This document shows, one piece after another, positions 15,522-24,182 of a stretch of 64,000 bases of DNA. Position 1 is the stretch's first letter. Every line of letters starts with the position of its first letter. The stretch is from JAJRXR01 sp041402005 (GTDB lineage: Bacteria; Planctomycetota; Phycisphaerae; Phycisphaerales; UBA1924), in the NCBI GenBank assembly GCA_041402005.1, contig JAWKTB010000003.1:372001-436000 (forward strand), in the 5' to 3' direction. Position numbers and translations under genes: made by a program. The notes beneath the pieces were generated by a model, which searched no databases, was not told the origin of the DNA, and saw only the letters and a program-made list of their open reading frames with translations.

Positions 15522-15770
15522 TCAGGCGGCGTAGGGGCCGTCGTCGTCCTTGAACTGCGGGAAAGGCAACGAGTCGAGGAGTTCGCCCAGCTCGTCGAGG
15601 TTGCGCTGGACGTCCTCCAGGGCGTCCTCGACGCGGTCGGCGGGGCGGTCCTCGTCCGGGCGCGCACGACGGGTGTCGTCCTGGCGCCCCGGGGCGACGC
15701 GATCACGCGGGAAGGGGATCGGCGCCGGGGGGTTGTCCGCGTCGTCGTCGATGTGAAGTCGCAGGCGCAT
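15522..15770 (-). CDS. Hypothetical small acidic/basic protein
   Basis: An 82-residue protein from ATG 15768-15770, with a strong AGGAGG 6 bases upstream. It starts MRLRLHIDDDADNPPAPIPF and has a central charged stretch (RRARPDEDRPADRVEDALED) and a probable amphipathic helix (VQRNLDELGELLDSLPF). No membrane segment, signal peptide or metal motif. I do not recognise the family. The strong ribosome site and the clear codon bias support that it is translated. Confidence 0.65.
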   Translation of the reverse strand: MRLRLHIDDDADNPPAPIPFPRDRVAPGRQDDTRRARPDEDRPADRVEDALEDVQRNLDELGELLDSLPFPQFKDDDGPYAA

Positions 15771-15912
15771 GGGTCGCCTCCTGGAGCGACGGCGTCGGGG
15801 TAGATCGGCCCCTGGAGCGGGGAAGTTCATGAAGCGGGCGAGGCGCCGCGTCATGGGGCGATCTGATGGGTCTGGCGCGGGCGCCGAGGGGTTCTCGGAC
15901 CCTCATCGAGGG

Positions 15913-16608
15913 TTATCGGTCATCAGGCGCGGGAACCTTGACCGAGGGGGCGCCCGATCGGCGGCCCATGGGGCGTTCCTCGCCGGCCAGCAGGCGGGCG
16001 ATGTTGGCCCGGTGTCGGAGGATCACCAGGAGGGCCAGGGCGCTCGAGACCGTCAGGAAGGGGGCGGCGGCGGGCCAGGTGAAGGCCTCGCGGGCGCCGA
16101 CGACGACGCCGGTGGCGATCGGGAGGGCGATGGCGGCGGCGATTGAGGCGAGGCTGACGATCCGGCGCAGGGCGAAGACGAGTCCCCAGACGAGGGCGGC
16201 GGCGAGGGCGGCGAGGGTGAGGATCGGGAAGACGGCGAGCAGGGCGCCGAGGCCCGTCGCGACGCCCTTGCCGCCTTTGAAACCCAGGAAGGGGCTGAAC
16301 ATGTGCCCGAGCACGCTGGCGGCGGCGACCGCGAGCCAGAGCCAGGCGTCGGTGGGCGCGACGTCCCACCGACCGGCGGCGTGCGCGGTCAGGCCGGCGG
16401 CGAGTGTGGGCGCGAGGCCCTTGCCCATGTCGAGGAGGAAGCAGAGGAGGAAGTAGCGGAAGCCGAGGACGCGTCCGACGTTGGTGGCGCCGGTGTTGCC
16501 TGAGCCGTGCGCGCGGATGTCGACGCCTTTGGCGCGGGCGATGAGGACGCCGAAGGGGACGGCGCCGACGAGGTAGGCGAGGGGGATGAAGAGGAGCAAG
16601 GGGAGCAC
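15913..16608 (-). CDS. plsY: Glycerol-3-phosphate acyltransferase PlsY
   Basis: A 231-residue integral membrane enzyme that moves the acyl group of acyl-phosphate to glycerol-3-phosphate, the first step of phospholipid synthesis. The family motifs are present: GSGNTGATNVGRVLG (about 36-50), GHMFSPFLGFKGGKGVATGLG (about 101-121) and ILRHRANIARLLAGEE near the C-terminus. Helices at 2-24, 50-70, 85-105, 122-145 and 150-170 fit the known topology. The start is GTG 16606-16608. A short extra tail (RPMGRRSGAPSVKVPAPDDR) extends beyond the usual end. Confidence 0.93.
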   Translation of the reverse strand: MLPLLLFIPLAYLVGAVPFGVLIARAKGVDIRAHGSGNTGATNVGRVLGFRYFLLCFLLDMGKGLAPTLAAGLTAHAAGRWDVAPTDAWLWLAVAAASVLGHMFSPFLGFKGGKGVATGLGALLAVFPILTLAALAAALVWGLVFALRRIVSLASIAAAIALPIATGVVVGAREAFTWPAAAPFLTVSSALALLVILRHRANIARLLAGEERPMGRRSGAPSVKVPAPDDR

Positions 16609-16660
16609 GGGGGGAGCTTACGGCGGGGGGCACAAGAATGGGCGTCACTGTTCGTCCAGC

Positions 16661-16696
16661 TGGGTGCCACGGCTTGTCCCGTCAGGGCAAGCCGTG
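16661..16696. repeat. REP palindrome, left of transposase
   Basis: CACGGCTTGTCCC and GGGCAAGCCGTG fold with a short GTCA loop, with one unpaired or mismatched base. The unit is nearly the reverse complement of the one at 17315-17354, so the two bracket the REP-associated transposase in opposite orientation. Confidence 0.8.
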
Positions 16697-16756
16697 TCTC
16701 GTGCAGGGTTCGCCAGTGGGGTTGCTCTGAACCGATCGCCCGGCCATCCTGCCTTG

Positions 16757-17293
16757 ATGCCCCGTCACATCAAACGCTTGAAGCGCCATGAGGTTGGCGG
16801 GCACGCACGATACCTCACGTTCTCGTGCTTTCACAGACTCCCGCTGTTCGAGAACCCGCGGATCCGCGACGCGTTCGCGGATCAGCTCTTTCTCGCACGG
16901 TCGCGGCTCGGATTCAAGCTGCTCGCGTGGGTGGTCATGCCCGAGCACGTGCATGTGCTGGTGCTGCCGGATCCGCCGCGGGTGACGGTTTCGGCGGTGC
17001 TCATGGCGGTCAAGCGGCCACTCTCGGCGAAAGTGCTCGAACGATGGCGAGAGCTTGACGCGCCCATCCTGGAGCGCGTGCGTGATGGGTCGGGTCGCGA
17101 GCGGTTCTGGCAGGCGGGCGGGGGATACGACCGGAACGTCTTCTCCGCGGAGGAAGTGTTCGAGAAGATCCGGTACATCCACGAGAACCCGGTGCGTCGG
17201 GGGCTCGTTGGGCGGGAGGAGGAATGGGAGTGGTCTTCGGCGCGGGCGCTACGCGGGTTGGGGACGCGGTGGGGGGAGATTGATCGAGTTTGA
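16757..17293 (+). CDS. REP-associated tyrosine transposase (RAYT, Y1 HUH type)
   Basis: A 178-residue single-strand DNA transposase of the TnpA-REP family. VVMPEHVHVLVLP (about 60-72) holds the HUH metal motif (HVH) and KIRYIHENPVRRGLV (about 142-156) the catalytic tyrosine region. GHARYLTFSCFHRLPLFENP is the usual N-terminus. ATG 16757 starts the homology. These domesticated enzymes recognise and cut the REP palindromes that flank them; here one copy lies on each side. It is less GC-rich than the neighbours, consistent with a mobile origin. Confidence 0.9.
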   Translation: MPRHIKRLKRHEVGGHARYLTFSCFHRLPLFENPRIRDAFADQLFLARSRLGFKLLAWVVMPEHVHVLVLPDPPRVTVSAVLMAVKRPLSAKVLERWRELDAPILERVRDGSGRERFWQAGGGYDRNVFSAEEVFEKIRYIHENPVRRGLVGREEEWEWSSARALRGLGTRWGEIDRV

Positions 17294-17314
17294 GAAGGCC
17301 TCTGGGGTATGGAC

Positions 17315-17354
17315 GGTGGCACGGATTGCCCTTGCGGGACAAGCCGTGGCACCC
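17315..17354. repeat. REP palindrome, right of transposase
   Basis: GGTGGCACGGATTGCCC and GGGACAAGCCGTGGCACCC form an imperfect stem around TTGC. It is the inverted counterpart of 16661-16696. Confidence 0.8.
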
Positions 17355-17373
17355 GGCCGCGTGGGAATAGCGG

Positions 17374-17820
17374 TCAGTACCGGTCCTCGCTCGACGTGAA
17401 GCCGCGGATGCTCCAGCGGAACAGGGCCTTCCAGGCGGCGGGGAGGTCGAGGTATCGCACGTCGAAGCCGCACTCGGGGCAGCGCGTCGGCTCCACGAGG
17501 TCGGAGAGGTCGAAGAGGCAGTTGGGGCAGGCGAGGTAGTTGGCACGTGCGACCCGCTTGCGGATCCGCAGCGTCCAGATCAACAGCAGCCATAGCGGCG
17601 AGAGTTCAGCGGCGAGGAGCGCAAGCAGGATCCCCACCTGGGTCTCGATCCCAAAGGTCTTCTTGATGACTCCGGTGCCGACGATGACGATGACTGCCGT
17701 GCAAGGGATGAGCATCCAACCGAGCGCGAGATAGATGCCACGAGCGGCGAGCCAGAGGGTTCGAGGGCGACGGGCGATGGCGATACGAAATGCAGGTTCG
17801 TTTGGTCCCAGGAGTCCCAT
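17374..17820 (-). CDS. Two-helix membrane protein with C-terminal zinc ribbon
   Basis: A 148-residue protein. Hydrophobic segments at about 22-50 (LWLAARGIYLALGWMLIPCT) and 62-85 (VGILLALLAAELSPLWLLLI) anchor it. The C-terminus has CPNC and CPEC pairs 15 residues apart (about 97-118), a zinc ribbon. It starts 9 bases after the tmk stop, at the end of the DoxX-VWA-tmk operon. Similar ribbons open the two membrane paralogues at 39-41.5 kb, but no wider homology is evident. Function unknown. Confidence 0.75.
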   Translation of the reverse strand: MGLLGPNEPAFRIAIARRPRTLWLAARGIYLALGWMLIPCTAVIVIVGTGVIKKTFGIETQVGILLALLAAELSPLWLLLIWTLRIRKRVARANYLACPNCLFDLSDLVEPTRCPECGFDVRYLDLPAAWKALFRWSIRGFTSSEDRY

Positions 17821-17829
17821 GGTCGAGAT

Positions 17830-18477
17830 TCAGGTGAGACGTTCTTTGAGACCCTCGATGAGCGACCCGAACACCTCGTCCTCGCCCCTGCTCGCGTCAA
17901 CTCGCAGGTGGCGTCTGGGGTCGCGTTGGATCTGGGCGAGGTACCCCTCGCGGACGCGCCGGTGGTACTCGCGCCCCTTGGACTCCATGCGGTCGAGCAG
18001 GGGGTTCAGGCGACCGGCGGCGGTGTCCTCGTCCACGTCGAAGATGACGACGAGGTCGGGTGTGACGTCGCCGCAGGCGATTCGGGCGGCGGCGCGGATG
18101 TCCTCTTCCGGCAGTCCCCCCGCGGCGCCCTGGTAGGCGAGGGTCGAACTGACGAAGCGGTCGGCGACGACGAGGCGCCCGGCGTCGAGGGCGGGGCGGA
18201 TGGTCTGCTCGACGAGCTGGGCGCGGCTGGCCATGTAGAGCAGCATCTCGCACCGGAGGGTCATGTCCTCTTCGAGATGGTCGAGGAGGGCGCGACGGAT
18301 CTTCTCGCCGATCTCGGTGCCCCCGGGCTCGCGGACCTCGCAGGGGTCGAGCCCGGCGTCGCGGGCGGCGTCGAGGAAGCGGCGGAGCTGCGTGGACTTG
18401 CCCGAGCCGTCGGGCCCGTCGAAGACGAGGAACTTGCCGGCGAGGGCGCGGGCGAGTTGCGGGGTGAGGGCGCGCAT
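17830..18477 (-). CDS. tmk: Thymidylate kinase
   Basis: A 215-residue dTMP kinase giving dTDP for DNA synthesis. The P-loop FDGPDGSGKST is at about 19-29; the DR-x motif VVADRFVSSTLAYQGAAGG binds the nucleotide; the LID follows near PLLDRMESKGREYHRRVREGY. ATG 18477 gives a length close to the family. GTG 18514-18516 is an alternative that would overlap the stop of the upstream gene as GTGA and add 13 residues; neither has a clear Shine-Dalgarno. The enzyme shares a message with a VWA and a DoxX protein. Confidence 0.92.
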   Translation of the reverse strand: MRALTPQLARALAGKFLVFDGPDGSGKSTQLRRFLDAARDAGLDPCEVREPGGTEIGEKIRRALLDHLEEDMTLRCEMLLYMASRAQLVEQTIRPALDAGRLVVADRFVSSTLAYQGAAGGLPEEDIRAAARIACGDVTPDLVVIFDVDEDTAAGRLNPLLDRMESKGREYHRRVREGYLAQIQRDPRRHLRVDASRGEDEVFGSLIEGLKERLT

Positions 18478-18512
18478 GGGCGTGGAGGGGACAGCCTTGT
18501 GCGCGGCGCCGT

Positions 18513-21452
18513 TCACGGGAGCGAGTCTAGCCGCTGGCGGACGGCGTTGAGGCGCGAGCGCCAGGGCTCGCCGCCGAGTTTGGTGTCGATGAGGCGGAGG
18601 CGCCCGAGGTGTGCGCGTGCGTCCTGCACACCGGCGCCCTCGCCCGCTTCGGCGCGGTCGGCGAGGATCTCGAGCATGAGCGTCCAGGCGTGCCAGAAAC
18701 GGGCGTCGCGCTGGGCGCCGGCGTCGAGACGACCCGCGACGTCGCGCAGGAGGGTGAAAGCCTCGGGGCTCTGGTTGACGGCGAGGTGCGCGCGGGCGCG
18801 GTCGATGTCGATGCGCTCCGCGCCGCCCTCGACGGGCTCGTTGCGAGCGGCGGCCCGAACGAGCAAAGGCATGGCGCGCCCGGGGTCGCCCGAGTCGAGC
18901 TCCGCCTCGCCCAGCTCGACCAGGAGCTGGGCGCGCGGTCGGAAATCGTGGCGGTCGGCCATCTTCACGGCGCGCCGGAGCAGGTCCACCCGGTCTCGCT
19001 CGCTCGGGGGCGGCGTGGCGGTGAGCAGCTCCCGCACGGTCTGCAGGTAGAGGGCGGCGGCGGCGGTCCCCTCCGGCGTGTCGGGCGTGACGGGCTCGAG
19101 GACGTCGAGGCGCCCACGACCCTCGATGCGCTCGGCGTACTTGACGCGGTACAGGTCGGCCTGCGGGCTCGAACCGGCATGCTCGACCGCCAGGCGCAGC
19201 GAGTCCAGCTTGAACGCCTCGGGGAGCAGCGAGGCGTCCGAGGACACTTCGGCGACGACGGCGGCACGGGCGTCGGCGGCGCGGGGGGAGTCCGGGTAGT
19301 CGCTGGCGATCTCCTCGAGCATGACGGTCGCCGTGGCGCGGGATTCGTCGGTGTTCTGGATGCGGAGGATGATCGCGGATTCCCAGAGGGCCTCGGCGCG
19401 GAGCTCGCCGGCGTCCTCGCGCCTGGAGACGAGGTCGAAGAGGTCGAGGGCCTCGACCCCACCGGCGACGGTGTGGGCGAGGATCACGGCGCGGGCGAAG
19501 GCGGCCTCGGGGGGCATCTGCTCCCAGGTGATCTGGTTGGCGTAGGGGTCGGTGGCGCGCGCGACCTTGGCGTAAATGAGAGCGCGCCGGCGGGTGGGGT
19601 CGCGCATCAGCTCGGGGTCGGCGGCGAGTGCGAGCAGGTCGTCGAGGGCGCTCGGCGCGAGCGAAGGCTCTGGGAGACGCGTCCGCGCGACGGCCTCGGC
19701 GGCGGCGAGGCGCCACAGAGGGTCGGGCAGTCGGTCGATCGTGAAGGGCGCCTGGTCGAGCGACTGGTGGAGGGCGTCGGTGGCGGCGGCGCGCTCGGCG
19801 GGGTTGCGGGCGGTCAGGAGCATCGCCAGGCGGGCCTCGCCGATGATCGTGGGGCTGGCGCGCAGGGCGGGCGCCTCGCGGATGAGCGCGAGCAGGACGC
19901 GGCGAGCCTCGAGCGCATCGCCCGCCTCGACAAGGGCGACGGCGTGGGCGACGCGACGGGCGGCGTCGGCGTCCGAGTCGGCGACGGAGAGGTGCTCGAC
20001 GTTGGCGATCGCGGTCTCGGCGAGCGACTTGCGGTACGACGGCTCGTCGGTGAGCGACGCGAGCAGGATCGCGGCCCGGGCGCGCAGGAGTGGGACGCGC
20101 GCGTCGGTGGGTGAGCGCGGGTCGTCGGCGCCCTTCGAGTCGATGGAGGCGAGGAGGCGGAGCGTGAACTCGGAGGCTTGGCGGACGGACTCGGCCTGCT
20201 CTTCGAGGGGGACGCCGAAGAGGACGGAGAGGGCGGCGCCGTCCTCCTCGACCGAGGCGAGGCGCTGGGCGGCGCGTTCGAGGCGGACGGAGTCGTCCTC
20301 GGAGAGTGCGTCGGCGAGGGCCATGCGCTGGGCCTCGTCGGGCTCGTCGCGGAGATCTTCCCATGCGAGGAGTCGGTAGGAGCCTTCGCCGTCGCCGTGG
20401 AGCGAGGCGATGGCCTTCATGATGCCGGTGGGGTCCTCGTCGAGGAACTGGATGGTCTTGATGACGACCTTGCGTTGGCCGGTGTGCTTGGAGGCGGGGT
20501 TGAGCTCTTCGAGCTCGGCGAGGATGGCGTCCTTGCCCCGCCCCCAGGAGGCGTTGGGCCCGGAGCGCTGGATGGAGCGGGAGAGGAGGAAGATGAGGTC
20601 GGGCTTGAGGGCGAAGGCGGCGCGTAGGCCGTCGGCGGGGTTGGAGCGTCCGCCTGGGATGACGGAGTCGATCCATTTGGCGGCGAGCTTTTGGGTGGTG
20701 GGTGTGGCGCGGACGAGTTCGGGGTCGATGCCCCTGGGTGTGAAGAACTGGTAGGGGGGCGAGCCCTCGGGGCGGTCGCGTCGGTCGCCGAAGAGGACGA
20801 CCTGGAAGTGCTGTGTGGGGCCGAGGCGGTCGATGGAGCGTTTGAGCTTGTCCTGGACGAAGGAGAAGGAGGAGGCCATGGCGCCGGAGGCGTCGACGAC
20901 GTAGACGATGCGGGACGCGGCCTTGGAGCGGAGGCCGGCGAAGGAGGCGAAGGTCTGGGCGCCGGGGTCGGCGGCGGCGATGGCGCCGGCGCTGCCCAGG
21001 CCGGCGGAGGAGCCGATCGCGCTGAGGAGGTCGGGGGCCTGGGGGTCGAGCTCGGTGGTGAGGCCGACGAGCTCGGTGGGGCGGACCTGCGGCGAGACGG
21101 CGCGCGGCACGGTCGTCGCGTTGGGAGAGGGGTTGCTCGGCGAAGCTTGGATGGGTGGGGATTCGAGGGGGGGCGTGAGGGGGCGCGGGGTCTCGACGGC
21201 GGGATTGATGTCGACCTCGGCGAGCGGGAGGCGTCGGGCGGCGTCGCTCGGCGTGGTCGCGCTGATGTAGAAGATCGTCGCGAGCAGCGAGGCGTGGATG
21301 AGCAGGGAGATCGCGGTCGGGAGGAGGTCGCGCCAGACGCTGGGGCGCGACGAGGCGTCCGGAACGATGGTCGGCGGGACGGGAGTGGCGGCGCGTGGCG
21401 CGGGGCGCGCCTTGGGCTCGGCGGGTGGGGTGGACGGTTTCGGTCGCGTCAT
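18513..21452 (-). CDS. VWA-domain membrane protein with long helical-repeat tail
   Basis: A 979-residue protein. A Pro-rich cytoplasmic start (1-40), one membrane helix (about 43-63, LLPTAISLLIHASLLATIFY) and a low-complexity spacer lead to a von Willebrand A-like domain (about 178-330): RIVYVVDASGAMASS has D187-x-S, but Ala191 replaces the second Ser of the DxSxS metal site. LIFLLSRSIQ follows. The last 600 residues are Ala/Leu/Asp-rich TPR-like helices. Planctomycete VWA proteins of this kind often follow a TonB-like start. It probably forms a scaffold outside the inner membrane. Nine bases separate it from the DoxX gene. Confidence 0.75.
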   Translation of the reverse strand: MTRPKPSTPPAEPKARPAPRAATPVPPTIVPDASSRPSVWRDLLPTAISLLIHASLLATIFYISATTPSDAARRLPLAEVDINPAVETPRPLTPPLESPPIQASPSNPSPNATTVPRAVSPQVRPTELVGLTTELDPQAPDLLSAIGSSAGLGSAGAIAAADPGAQTFASFAGLRSKAASRIVYVVDASGAMASSFSFVQDKLKRSIDRLGPTQHFQVVLFGDRRDRPEGSPPYQFFTPRGIDPELVRATPTTQKLAAKWIDSVIPGGRSNPADGLRAAFALKPDLIFLLSRSIQRSGPNASWGRGKDAILAELEELNPASKHTGQRKVVIKTIQFLDEDPTGIMKAIASLHGDGEGSYRLLAWEDLRDEPDEAQRMALADALSEDDSVRLERAAQRLASVEEDGAALSVLFGVPLEEQAESVRQASEFTLRLLASIDSKGADDPRSPTDARVPLLRARAAILLASLTDEPSYRKSLAETAIANVEHLSVADSDADAARRVAHAVALVEAGDALEARRVLLALIREAPALRASPTIIGEARLAMLLTARNPAERAAATDALHQSLDQAPFTIDRLPDPLWRLAAAEAVARTRLPEPSLAPSALDDLLALAADPELMRDPTRRRALIYAKVARATDPYANQITWEQMPPEAAFARAVILAHTVAGGVEALDLFDLVSRREDAGELRAEALWESAIILRIQNTDESRATATVMLEEIASDYPDSPRAADARAAVVAEVSSDASLLPEAFKLDSLRLAVEHAGSSPQADLYRVKYAERIEGRGRLDVLEPVTPDTPEGTAAAALYLQTVRELLTATPPPSERDRVDLLRRAVKMADRHDFRPRAQLLVELGEAELDSGDPGRAMPLLVRAAARNEPVEGGAERIDIDRARAHLAVNQSPEAFTLLRDVAGRLDAGAQRDARFWHAWTLMLEILADRAEAGEGAGVQDARAHLGRLRLIDTKLGGEPWRSRLNAVRQRLDSLP

Positions 21453-21461
21453 TGCGTGGCG

Positions 21462-22445
21462 TTACGGCGAGCGGTCGAAGGCGTGGCGGTCACGCAGGCT
21501 CTGGGGGAGGGAGTCGCCTTCATCCCAGTCGTCTTCTTCGTTGGGGGCGGGGGCGAAGATCGCGCGATCAAGGGCGATCGCGCCCGAGCCCATGCAGACC
21601 AGGGCGAGGGCCGCCATGAAGAGGGTGAACTGGAGGAGGGGGTTCAGCCATTCCTCGCTCCAGGCGCCGTAGGTGGGGATGAAGCCAAGCAGGGCGTTGT
21701 CGGTCTGGATGGCTTGCCCGAAGGTGGTGAGCCACATCGCGACGCCCATGACGCCGGCGAGGGCGAGGGCGCTGAGGCGGGTGAGCAGGCCGATGAGGAG
21801 GAAGAAGCCGGCGAAGATCTCGGTGAAGCAGGCGGCCCAGGCGAGGATCTTGGGCCAGACGCCCTGGGCGAGGAACGAGGGCCAGACGGCGGGGGTGGGC
21901 GAGCCGTCCTTGGTGGAGATGCCCGGCTCAGAGCGCTCGTGCATGATGAGGATGAGGCCGTTGACGCGCCGGACCTTGAACGTGCCATCGTCGACGATGG
22001 TGGTGTCAGGGGTCCCGGCTGGCGTTTCCGTTGGCGTCGGGTTGGTCTGGTTCTGAACGAGGATGATGCGGGGGGCAGTCGGATCGGCGCGTCGTGCCTG
22101 GGCGGCGGATTCGTCGTCGGCGGGCGTGGGCTGCGTGGCGCCACCGGCGGGGGGAGATGTCGACGGCGGTGTCGGCGAGGGCTTCGTCGAGGGCGTCTCG
22201 CTCTGGTCGGAGGTGTCGGTCGGGGGGGGCTCGGCGAGGGGCTGATCGAGGGTGGGGGGGTTGGGCTCGGGGGCGGCCTCCTTGGGGAGGCGGACGCCGG
22301 CGGCGGAGAGGACGACGGCCTGCTCGGGACCGACCTCGATGTCGGCGACGAGCTTGCCGAGCCCCGCCCAGAGGAAGACGATGGCGAGGGGGAGGCGGAC
22401 GAAGAGCGGGCCGAGGGTGAGGGCGGCACGGTCACGGCATCGCAT
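21462..22445 (-). CDS. DoxX-family membrane protein with large Pro-rich insert
   Basis: A 327-residue protein. The first helix (LFVRLPLAIVFLWAGLGKLV, about 14-33) is the DoxX signature, and three more helices lie at about 200-290 (FTEIFAGFFLLIGLLTRLSA; LALAGVMGVAMWLTTFGQAI; LLQFTLFMAALALVCMGSGA). Between helix 1 and 2 there is an insert of about 150 residues rich in Pro, Thr and Ser (TDTSDQSETPSTKPSPTPPS), absent from ordinary DoxX proteins of about 140 residues, and probably on the outer face. AAGGAG lies 7 bases before the ATG. DoxX proteins are linked to quinone or redox functions. Confidence 0.82.
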   Translation of the reverse strand: MRCRDRAALTLGPLFVRLPLAIVFLWAGLGKLVADIEVGPEQAVVLSAAGVRLPKEAAPEPNPPTLDQPLAEPPPTDTSDQSETPSTKPSPTPPSTSPPAGGATQPTPADDESAAQARRADPTAPRIILVQNQTNPTPTETPAGTPDTTIVDDGTFKVRRVNGLILIMHERSEPGISTKDGSPTPAVWPSFLAQGVWPKILAWAACFTEIFAGFFLLIGLLTRLSALALAGVMGVAMWLTTFGQAIQTDNALLGFIPTYGAWSEEWLNPLLQFTLFMAALALVCMGSGAIALDRAIFAPAPNEEDDWDEGDSLPQSLRDRHAFDRSP

Positions 22446-22553
22446 GGCGCACTCCTTGCAGGCTCCCCCCAGGCATCATACCGGTGGGACCCCTCTGAAT
22501 TTCGGGTTTCAAACGGGGCACGGACCAGAGCCTGGGTAGGATTTCTCGGCGTC

Positions 22554-22636
22554 GCGGGCGTGGCGGAACTGGCAGACGCGCGGGATTTAGGTTCCCGTGG
22601 GCATCGCCCGTGCAGGTTCGAGTCCTGTCGCCCGCA
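22554..22636 (+). tRNA. tRNA-Leu (anticodon UAG)
   Basis: An 83-base class II tRNA. Acceptor GCGGGCG pairs with CGCCCGC, discriminator A. Anticodon stem CGGGA/TCCCG closes the loop TTTAGGT with anticodon TAG. A long variable arm (TGGGCATCGCCCG) and T-loop GTTCGAGTCC are present. CCA is not encoded. It reads CUN leucine codons. Confidence 0.95.
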
Positions 22637-22657
22637 GTCGAGGCTCGTTGGACGCGT

Positions 22658-23551
22658 TCAGGCGGCCTTGCCCCCGGGGGTGGCGCCCTCGGCGGTTTCG
22701 TCGTCGGGGGTCGCGGCGGCGGGCTTCGGCTTGGGGAGGAGTTCGGAGAGGCGCTGGGCGAGTTGGCGTGGGTCGATGGGTCGCTGCGAGAAGCTGGTCA
22801 GCTCGTCGGCGGCGAACTCGGCAATGTGCTCGTCTGTGAGCGTCCAGGTGAGGCAGACGACCGGGCCCTTGTGCCCCTGGGCACGGAAGGTCGGGAAGAT
22901 CTTGTCGGCGGGGACCTCGGCGAGCTCGTCGTCGGTGATGACGACGTCATAGCGCGCGGTCTTGATCGCGTCGATGGCGGCGCCGATGCACCCGGCGACG
23001 TCGATGGCAACGCCGGTATCGGCGAGGGAGGTGCGGAACTGGCGTTGCTCCTCGCCTGAGTTGGTGACGAAGAGGACACGTCCGGAGAGCTTGGGGAGGG
23101 GGTTGCGCTTTCGCGACGCGGCAAGGGCGGCCTCGATGACGGCGGGCTCGCAGAACTGGGCGGGGTCGAGCTTCTCATCGAACTGGACGCCGACCTCGTG
23201 GAGCATCTTTGAGAGGTGGCGGCAGGAACGGACGTGGCCCTTGATGACCATGGGGTCGCCCTCGAGTTTTCGAAGGACGAGGTGGACCTCGGTGTTGTTG
23301 TGCAGGAAGCCGCGGTGGACGAACGAGATGCCGCCCGAGGAGATGTTGCGGGGATAAATGACGGACTGGCGCCTGGAGCCGCTCTGGTCGAAGGTCATGC
23401 AGGGGATGACGCCGACGCGGTATGTGAAGCGTTCGCTCGAGCGTCGTGTCTCGTTCCTGGGAAGCTTGTTGTCGCGGTCGAGGCGCTCGACGAGGCGGAC
23501 GAGTTCGTCGTCAGAGCGGGCAAGGAGCTGTTTTTCGCGTTCGAGGCTCAT
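22658..23551 (-). CDS. PilZ-receiver protein (possible cyclic-di-GMP effector)
   Basis: A 297-residue protein. Residues about 36-140 are a PilZ domain: R41-FTY-R45 and N69-I-S71-S-G-G74 match the RxxxR and NxSxxG cyclic-di-GMP motifs. A receiver-like domain follows (about 157-275): GRVLFVTNSGEEQ, VVITDDEL with a possible phosphosite at D207, and PVVCLTW; the conserved C-terminal Lys is Arg in SQRPID. A Pro/Ala-rich tail ends it. The start ATG 23549-23551 has no strong ribosome site. It could join second-messenger and phosphorelay signals; output unknown. Confidence 0.8.
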   Translation of the reverse strand: MSLEREKQLLARSDDELVRLVERLDRDNKLPRNETRRSSERFTYRVGVIPCMTFDQSGSRRQSVIYPRNISSGGISFVHRGFLHNNTEVHLVLRKLEGDPMVIKGHVRSCRHLSKMLHEVGVQFDEKLDPAQFCEPAVIEAALAASRKRNPLPKLSGRVLFVTNSGEEQRQFRTSLADTGVAIDVAGCIGAAIDAIKTARYDVVITDDELAEVPADKIFPTFRAQGHKGPVVCLTWTLTDEHIAEFAADELTSFSQRPIDPRQLAQRLSELLPKPKPAAATPDDETAEGATPGGKAA

Positions 23552-23696
23552 GGTGCGTCCGTGCAATCGCCGGCGCCGGAGCAGGCGGTGTTGACTCGGG
23601 GGTTTCGGGTGTCGGACGGGCGCGGGACAAGGGCGGTCCGCCGCGTGGCGAGGCGCGTGGGCTTGTTGAGGGGGGCGGGGGGGTTGTAGCGGGCGC

Positions 23697-24182
23697 TTAT
23701 CGGGCGGGATCACTCGGCGGGGGGGGGACGCCGATGTCCTCGTCCCAGAGGTCGGGGCGGGAGGCGATGAAGTCGCGCATGAGGTCGATGCAGCGTTGAT
23801 CCTGGGCGAGGACGACCTGGACGCCCTCGGCTCGCAGCCAGTCCTCGCGTCCCATGAAGTTGTCGTGCTCGGCGATGACGACGCGGGGGATGCGGTGGAG
23901 GATCGCTGTGCCGGTGCACATGGCGCAGGGGGAGAGGGTGGAGGCGAGGGTGAGAGTGTGCCAGTCGCGTCGGCGCCCGGCGTTGCGGATGCAGACGGTC
24001 TCGGCGTGGGCGGTGGAGTCGCCCGATTGGACGCGGAGGTTGTGCCCGCGCGCGACGATGACGCCGTCGGACGAGACGAGGGCGCTGCCGATGGGGATGC
24101 CACCCTCGTCGAGGCCGGCGCGGGCCTCGGCGTAGGCGGCGTCAAGCGCGAGACGATCGTGGGGTGTGAGGGCGTCGGGCAT
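23697..24182 (-). CDS. Cytosine deaminase, yeast FCY1-like
   Basis: A 161-residue zinc deaminase. H59-A-E61 (STAHAETVC) and C86-x-x-C89 (TLSPCAMCTG) bind zinc, with E61 as proton shuttle. The C-terminal ending RPDLWDEDIG (W146, D149) and the segment VVIAEHDNFMGREDWLRAEG resemble yeast cytosine deaminase in sequence, spacing and length (158 residues). Bacterial CodA is unrelated, and TadA-like and guanine deaminases differ at the C-terminus. It should convert cytosine to uracil in the cytoplasm. The uracil phosphoribosyltransferase gene lies 570 bases away, completing a salvage route. Confidence 0.82.
   Translation of the reverse strand: MPDALTPHDRLALDAAYAEARAGLDEGGIPIGSALVSSDGVIVARGHNLRVQSGDSTAHAETVCIRNAGRRRDWHTLTLASTLSPCAMCTGTAILHRIPRVVIAEHDNFMGREDWLRAEGVQVVLAQDQRCIDLMRDFIASRPDLWDEDIGVPPPPSDPAR

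Noticed and set aside
17830..20676. A 948-codon open frame on the minus strand, in another frame of the VWA gene and joined to tmk
   Set aside because: Apart from the tmk end it is Arg/Pro-rich nonsense typical of high-GC shadow frames; the VWA frame has coherent domains.
20691..22952. A 753-codon open frame on the plus strand across VWA and DoxX
   Set aside because: Gly/Asp/Val-rich shadow that runs through the tRNA-Leu; no domain seen.
23697..24182. tRNA adenosine deaminase TadA
   Set aside because: The zinc motifs are shared, but the C-terminal WDEDIG ending and the segment before it match yeast cytosine deaminase and not TadA.
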